Below are positions 15,701 to 19,752 of a stretch of DNA of 19,752 nucleotides, in pieces. Positions within the stretch are counted from its first letter, which is position 1, and each line of letters opens with the position of its first letter. The position numbers and the translations under genes are program-made. The DNA comes from Parvularia atlantis (lineage: Eukaryota > Opisthokonta > Rotosphaerida), in contig CALSCO010000044.1 in the NCBI GenBank assembly GCA_943704415.1, forward strand, positions 1 to 19,752, written 5' to 3'. The notes under the pieces are model-generated. The model searched no databases, was not told the origin of the DNA, and worked only from the letters and a program-made list of their open reading frames with translations.

Positions 15701-17158
15701 CGCCCGTCTGCGCGCTTGCTCACGCGCACACGTCCAGCAGGCGAGGGCGAGCAGGCGGCCGCTAAGGGGGCAAAGGCCAACAGCGACGCGGCCGAGAGCG
15801 ACGCAGCCGCAGCCAAGGACGGTGCGGCCGAGGCGGATAAAGACGGCGCGGCCAAGGACGGCGCGGCCGAGGCGGACAAGGCCGAAGTCGAGGTCGTGCG
15901 CAAGACCAAGCGCGCCAAGCTGCGCTTCCACGTCAAGCATGCGCAGCCTTGGCCGCTGTCGGCCGAGGAGAAGGCTGAGTCGCTGCGCAAGTGCGTCGCC
16001 TTCTTTTCGTGTGTGCCGCGCGGCCGTGGCTGACGCTGCGGGGCAGGATCGGCGTGCTTGACGCGCAGGAGGAGAAGCGCATGCACCACAACACGGTGCG
16101 TGTTCCTTCCGCACCGCAGCCGCTGCCTCTGCCTGATGCGCAGCGCCGCAGGCTGTCAACCAGCTCGAGGCCGCAATCTACAGTACGCGCGAGCGCCTTA
16201 GCGGCAAGTCGTTCGTCAAGTACTCGACCGAGGCCGAGCGCGAGGCGCTCCAGGCGGCGGTGCGGCAGCCGCGGCTGGCAGCGTTTTGTGTGCATCTCAC
16301 GCTGCACGCGCAGGCGGCCGAGGTCGGCGCGTGGTTTGAGGAGCACTCGACGTCATCGAGCGAGCCGACGGAGGAGTTTGAGGCGCAGCTGGCCAAGCTG
16401 ACCAACGCCCTGCGGCCCGTTGAGCGCCGCCTGGACGAGGCCGGCACGCGGCCCAAGGCCGTGCAGAACCTGCGCACGGGCATCTCGGCCATCCGCGGTG
16501 CGCATCGCGCGTGCGGGCATCGCGCTTGGTCTCATGCGCGCTTGCCGCAGGCCTGCTGAAGAACGTGACGGCGCTGCCTGAGGACGAGCGCGAGTACGAC
16601 GACGACCACATCGACGACCTGCGCGAGGCGGTCGACAAGGCCGAGAAGTGGATCGACGCGCAGGAGGCCGCTCAGGTGCGCGCTCTGTCGATCAACGCGC
16701 CACTGTCGGCTAACGATGCGCGCAACGCAGAACGCGACCGCGCTCAACGCGGACCCGGTGCTCACAACGGCCCAGGTGCACGCCGAGACGGCTACCCTGC
16801 AGCGCGAGCTCAAGCAGTTCCAGCGTCGCATCCGGCCGAGCCAGAAGGAGAAGGAGCGCCAGGAGGCCGCGAAGAAGAAGAAGGCGCGTGCGCTCCGGCG
16901 CTCGCTTGTCAGACAGCGCTGACCCACGCACGCCGGGCACAGGCCGCGAAGAAGGCCAAGGCGGCCGCGACCAAGAAGGACGGCGAGGCGGACGCGGACG
17001 CCGAGGCGGGGCAGGCGGAGAACGAGCGCGCAGAGCAAGCGGAGAGCGAGCGCACAGAGCGGGCGGAGAACGAGCACGCAGAGCGGGCGGAGCAATCGAG
17101 TGGCGACGAGCAGCGGACGGACGACGGCGGGCATCCTCCACCTCACGAGGAGTTGTGA
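12731..17158 (+). CDS. HYOU1: ER Hsp110/170-type chaperone (HYOU1/Lhs1 family)
   Basis: An Hsp70-superfamily chaperone of the ER lumen, acting as nucleotide exchange factor for BiP and as a holdase. Twenty-five exons sum to 3066 nt, 1021 residues, close to animal HYOU1. A signal peptide (LVLLGLGLLALAVLSRPAAG) leads into VVAIDFGSEWMKVSLVKTG and VPMEIVLNRESKRKTP. Further ATPase blocks are IKDAVVTVPVWFNQFERQAL, FYDMGASSTQ, VAFDKTLGGNEFDYRLARH, VKQILSANADTFARVESLAD, TRAEFEGLCEDLFERAVKPL and NVIIVGGGVRVPKVQAVL. The substrate part has VLVTFEIDASGMIVVEKAEA, followed by a long acidic Ala/Lys/Asp/Glu-rich loop with repeats (AEQAPKDAEQAPKDA), then a helical region (LEAAIYSTRERLSGKSFVKY, LLKNVTALPEDEREY). 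The tail ends HEEL, a KDEL-type retrieval signal. Four introns need GC donors, and exon 18 has only 16 nt. The loop where Hsp70s have Asn-Asp/Glu-Asn-Thr reads SSGA here. It starts 52 bp from the divergent glycosyltransferase. Confidence 0.95.
12866..12929 (+). other. GC-AG intron 1 of HYOU1
   Basis: The exon ends WMK (ATG AAG); the intron begins GCGCGC and ends GCCCAG. Joining gives GSEWMKVSLVKTG, matching the start of the HYOU1 ATPase domain. There is no usable GT between the conserved residues and the acceptor. Confidence 0.85.
14094..14143 (+). other. GC-AG intron 8 of HYOU1
   Basis: The exon ends IKLMK (ATG AAG); the intron begins GCGCGA and ends GCACAG. Joining gives IKLMKEATRVKQILSANAD, matching the family. 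The only GT inside would leave a 31-nt intron. Confidence 0.85.
15177..15228 (+). other. GC-AG intron 15 of HYOU1
   Basis: The exon ends APAAK (GCA AAG); the intron begins GCGCGC and ends GCACAG. Joining in phase 0 gives PAAKVLVTFEIDASG. The only GT pairs inside are too close to the acceptor. Confidence 0.8.
15668..15683 (+). other. 16-nt microexon of HYOU1
   Basis: This exon encodes TQAAE plus one base, between introns 15621-15667 and 15684-15737, inside the acidic loop. Skipping it breaks the frame. The second intron is 54 nt and open, so its retention is an alternative reading. Confidence 0.5.
16884..16942 (+). other. GC-AG intron 24 of HYOU1
   Basis: The exon ends with a run of AAG codons; the intron begins GCGCGT and ends GGCACAG. 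Phase 0 is needed to reach AAKKAKAAATKKDGE and the final HEEL. The nearby GTGCGC (16888) would give the wrong frame. Confidence 0.7.
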
Positions 17159-17313
17159 GTGTTTTTTTTTTTTTCTTTGTGTGTCTGTTGCGGTCGAGGT
17201 CGAGGTCGAACTCACGAGTGTGACGATAGGCCATGCTTCCCACAAAGTGATCAACTGTAGTGTGAGATCGAAATACCAGTCATCGCAGTGTCCCTGCAGG
17301 GGCCGCTCACGTA
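17159..17313. other. Spacer between HYOU1 and the 7TM gene
   Basis: This 155-bp gap starts right after the HYOU1 stop with a run of 13 T (17162-17174), then a short GGTCGA repeat near 17200. It ends in a less GC-rich stretch that must hold both the HYOU1 3' end signal and the next promoter. No recognisable polyadenylation signal is obvious. Confidence 0.6.
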
Positions 17314-19544
17314 ATGCGCCTGCTGCTGCTGCTGCTCGCGGCGCTCGCGGCGGTCGGCGGCGACGCGGCGCTGCTGCTGCGCGCGTCGTTCGACGCGCCC
17401 GGGCGCCCGCACCCGTCCGACAGCGCGGTGCTGGACGACGCCTGCGCGCCGCTGCGCCACGGCGACATCTTCTACAGCTCTGCGCCGTACAACTTGACCG
17501 GTGCGGGATCCCCCTTCCCTGCCGCATTCGCGAAGCTGACCGCGCGCGCACGGGATCCCCGTCACAGGGCGCATCGTCAAGTACGTCTTCGCCGAGATGG
17601 GCCCGTGGTGCACCGTGGCGGGTGCGCGGGATCCGACGCTGTCGACGCCGTTTGCTCACGCGAAGGGGATCCCCGCGCCGTGCAGACGGGCAGCCGGTCG
17701 ACATCCGCCCAAACGTCGCCCTCTTCGACTTTGACGAGGCGCTGGCGGCCGGGTGCGCGTCGTACCGCGACGTGATCGCGCGCAACCACCTCGTCGTCTC
17801 CCCCGGGCTGTACCGTGCGTGCTGCCCGACGTGCGCACCGTGTGCAGCGGCGGCGGCGGTTGACGGCACGCGCGCGCGCGCAGTCTTCACACAGACGGCG
17901 TACGCCAACAGCCTGCCGGGCTTCGCCGACTTCATGGGGGATCCCGCGTACTTCACGGCGAAGCGTGCGTCGTGTTCCCGGCTTATCCGCTTCGGCTCAC
18001 GGGCGGCGCGCAGTGTACCCCGTCACGACCCTCCATCCCGACGACCAGGACGACTTGCTCGCGCTCGTCAACTCGGCGGGGCCCGAGGGGCTGCTCGTGT
18101 CGGTCGCGAACGGTGCGGCACGCCCCCCGTTGACGTGACCAAGCTGACGCCCGCCACAGACCCCGGAGAGTTTGTGCACTCTGTCCGCTCGGCGCCATTC
18201 GTCTCGCTGCGCATCGCGCACTTTCTGCTCTACGTGCGCCAGCGGCGATGCGCGCTGCTGCCGTGCTGAGCCGCGCGCGCACACGACCAGGGAGCGGCCG
18301 CGATCGTCTGCGTCGTCTTCACGGCGCGCGCGCTCGTCACGCGGCCGCGTGCCCGGCGGTGGATGCACAGCCACACGCTGCGCGTGCTCGTCGTGCTCTT
18401 CTGCCTGCGTGCGTGCGCTCGTGGTCCTTGTCCCCGTGGCGGTGCTGATCGGCCCGCGGCAGTGCGCATCACCGAGGCTGTTGACATGCTCGGCTACGCC
18501 AACATCTTTGGGCTGGGCGTGTGCGTGGCCATGTGGTGGGCCGGGTACATCGTCGGGTTCCTGCTCGTGGCCGTCTTCGTTCTGCGGTGGATGCAGGTCA
18601 TCTCGCGGGTGCAGAAGGGCATCGATGACCGGCGGCCAGCCACCGCGAGCTCGTCGTCGCTCGCGTTCGCCCTCGACAGCCAGATCGCCCTCACCGCGCC
18701 GCACGCCACAACCGGCTCGGACCGCTCGCACAGCTCCATCGCCTCGCTGCTGCCGCTGCATCGGCTCAGCTTCGTCGTCGTGCGCGCGCTCATGACCCTG
18801 TGCCTCATCAGCTTCATCGCCGGCACGCCGTTCTTCGTCGTCTTCTTCGTCCGCCGCGTGCTCGACGACGTCGCCCACATGCGCACCGTCTGGCTCTACG
18901 TGCTCGGCTCGTGCCTCGCCGCGTACTGCATGGTCGCCAGCGCACTCGCCGCGACCGTGCTCTACGGGCTGCGCTTCATCGGTATTGACGGGACGCCGGC
19001 GCACATCAGGCCGGTGCGTTTTTTCCCCGTGCGCCTTGGGCTATCCGCTGACGCGGACGTGCACTGTTTGTTGCGCAGCTCACGCGCACGGTGCTCGCAT
19101 GCGGTGCGTGTGCGCCCGGGCGAGCGTGCGGCGACGCTGACGCGCACACGCCATACGGGCAGTCTTGCTCCTGCTCCTCGTCGTCTTCGTCAACGCGATA
19201 CGCGAGAGCCTCCTGCACACGCCCATGACCGTGATCGGCATCGGCTGGCTCGACCTCGCCGCGACGCTGAGCATCGTCGGCCTCGTCATCGCCGCCATCG
19301 AGCGCGACCTCGTCAACCCGGGCCCCATGCTCAGCGGCCCCGCGGCCTCGTCGCACCTCAATCTGCCCGGGCAGCGCGTCTCGCGGGCCATGAGCACCTC
19401 AGGGGTACGCTCTGCCGGTGCTCACGCGTCTGTGGCTGATCGCCCGTGCAGTTCCGCTTCGCCATCGTGGCACCGCCCACGCCAGCAGGCGCGCCGAGGA
19501 GAAGCCTGACGACCAGAACCATCGAGCTGCAGCCGCTTGCATGA
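17314..19544 (+). CDS. Seven-transmembrane protein with N-terminal signal peptide and ectodomain
   Basis: Family not recognised with confidence. Eleven exons (17314-17500, 17568-17621, 17686-17814, 17884-17964, 18014-18112, 18160-18233, 18291-18408, 18463-19013, 19079-19103, 19163-19404, 19452-19544) sum to 1653 nt, 550 residues. MRLLLLLLAALAAVGGDAA is a signal peptide. About 165 residues of ectodomain follow, with NVALFDFDEALAAGCASYRD and YPVTTLHPDDQDDLLALVN, faintly like a protease-associated (PA) domain. Seven hydrophobic spans follow: HFLLYGAAAIVCVVFTA, LRVLVVLFCLLRITEAV, FGLGVCVAMWWAGYIVGFLL, VVRALMTLCLISFIAGTPFF, WLYVLGSCLAAYCMVASALA, TVLACVLLLLLVVFVNAI and IGWLDLAATLSIVGLVIAAI. A cytoplasmic Ser-rich loop lies between spans 3 and 4. 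The layout fits a receptor-like protein; TOM1/GPR137-like or GOST-like families are possible but unproven. Confidence 0.8.
17501..17685 (+). repeat. Paired GGGATCC motifs at both ends of two adjacent introns
   Basis: Introns 17501-17567 and 17622-17685 of the 7TM gene each carry GGATCC near the donor (17506, 17629) and again near the acceptor (17553, 17667). Most copies are extended to GGGATCCC or GGGGATCCCC. A fifth copy is at 17939 in an exon. Only two other GGATCC sites were noticed in the window (near 6467, inside an intron, and at 11775). Confidence 0.8.
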
Positions 19545-19583
19545 ATAGAACAAGACGATCGCAAAAAATGAGACTTTCTCTCA

Positions 19584-19664
19584 GGGCTGTGCTATACGGC
19601 TTTTCGATTAAAGTGATTTTATCGTAATTTCACTTTAATCGATCGGGCTGTCGATGCTATACGG
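19584..19664. repeat. AT-rich palindrome flanked by direct repeats
   Basis: The arms CGATTAAAGTGA (19605-19616) and TCACTTTAATCG (19630-19641) are perfect reverse complements around a 13-nt AT-rich loop. GGGCTGT plus GCTATACGG occurs on both sides (19584-19599 and 19645-19664, the second with CGAT inserted). This lies 40-120 bp after the 7TM stop and could be a 3' processing element, a small transposon footprint, or part of the next promoter. Confidence 0.85.
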
Positions 19665-19673
19665 TGAGGTGGC

Positions 19674-19678
19674 CCAAT
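19674..19678 (+). promoter_or_regulatory. CCAAT box upstream of the last ATG
   Basis: CCAAT is followed twelve bases on by CCATTG. It lies 40 bp before the ATG at 19718, in a gap between genes. CCAAT is rare in this GC-rich window. Confidence 0.35.
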
Positions 19679-19717
19679 CTCTTTCCATTGTGCGTGTGCA
19701 GCGCGGCGTTCGCAACC

Positions 19718-19752
19718 ATGGGCCAACAGCGGCGTACCGTCGACCCCGACGA
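19718..19752 (+). CDS. Possible start of the next gene (truncated by window end)
   Basis: ATG in a good context (CGCAACCATGG) opens MGQQRRTVDPD and stays open to the window edge. Composition returns to GC-rich coding style after the AT-rich spacer. Only 35 bases are visible, so the product cannot be named. Confidence 0.35.
   Translation, partial: MGQQRRTVDPD

Noticed and set aside
17815-17883. Reading 17815-17883 as coding in the 7TM gene
   Set aside because: It is open, 69 nt and a multiple of three, but it starts GTGCGT, ends GCGCGCAG and encodes Cys/Ala/Arg low complexity, so it is treated as an intron like its neighbours.

Overview
This window is a compact, very GC-rich piece of a eukaryotic nuclear genome, probably from a unicellular protist. 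The evidence is a ubiquitin-L40 fusion gene, FANCI, UNC50 and HYOU1/Lhs1 homologues, signal peptides with KDEL-type tails, and dozens of tiny introns (about 47-82 nt) that usually start GTGCG and end CGCAG. I cannot name the species. Ubiquitin carries Ser19, Glu24, Ala28 and Ser57. Intergenic gaps are 50-370 bp, and three gene pairs diverge from short shared promoters.

Layout: FANCI (minus, 1-5150, C-terminal end beyond the left edge); a 366-bp divergent spacer; ubiquitin-L40 (plus, 5517-6094); an unrecognised coiled-coil protein with a 21-unit CAG tract (plus, 6181-7855); UNC50 (minus, 7912-9196); an ER-lumenal TPR protein with signal peptide and C-terminal KDEL (plus, 9256-10795); a type II membrane glycosyltransferase with a glutamine-rich stem and one apparent frameshift (minus, 10846-12678); a HYOU1/Lhs1-type ER Hsp110 chaperone in 25 exons (plus, 12731-17158); a seven-transmembrane protein with a secreted-type N-terminal ectodomain (plus, 17314-19544); an AT-rich spacer with a perfect palindrome; and the first codons of a possible next gene (plus, from 19718).

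The five genes from 7912 to 19544 all encode secretory-pathway or membrane proteins. Two of their shared promoters hold stress-element look-alikes. The 52-bp gap before HYOU1 contains CCAAT-N9-CCACA, one base from the animal ER stress element. The 59-bp gap between UNC50 and the KDEL TPR gene contains a four-unit heat-shock-element-like array and a UPRE-like octamer. A small ER-stress-responsive neighbourhood is therefore a testable inference, not a demonstrated fact.

Exon models were built by hand from reading-frame continuity, homology recalled from memory, and the donor/acceptor pattern. For ubiquitin-L40, the coiled-coil gene, UNC50, the TPR gene, HYOU1 and the 7TM gene, the summed exon lengths are exact multiples of three. 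FANCI was assembled less completely. The window also holds five introns that need GC-AG splicing, and a FANCI that appears to lack the monoubiquitinated lysine.
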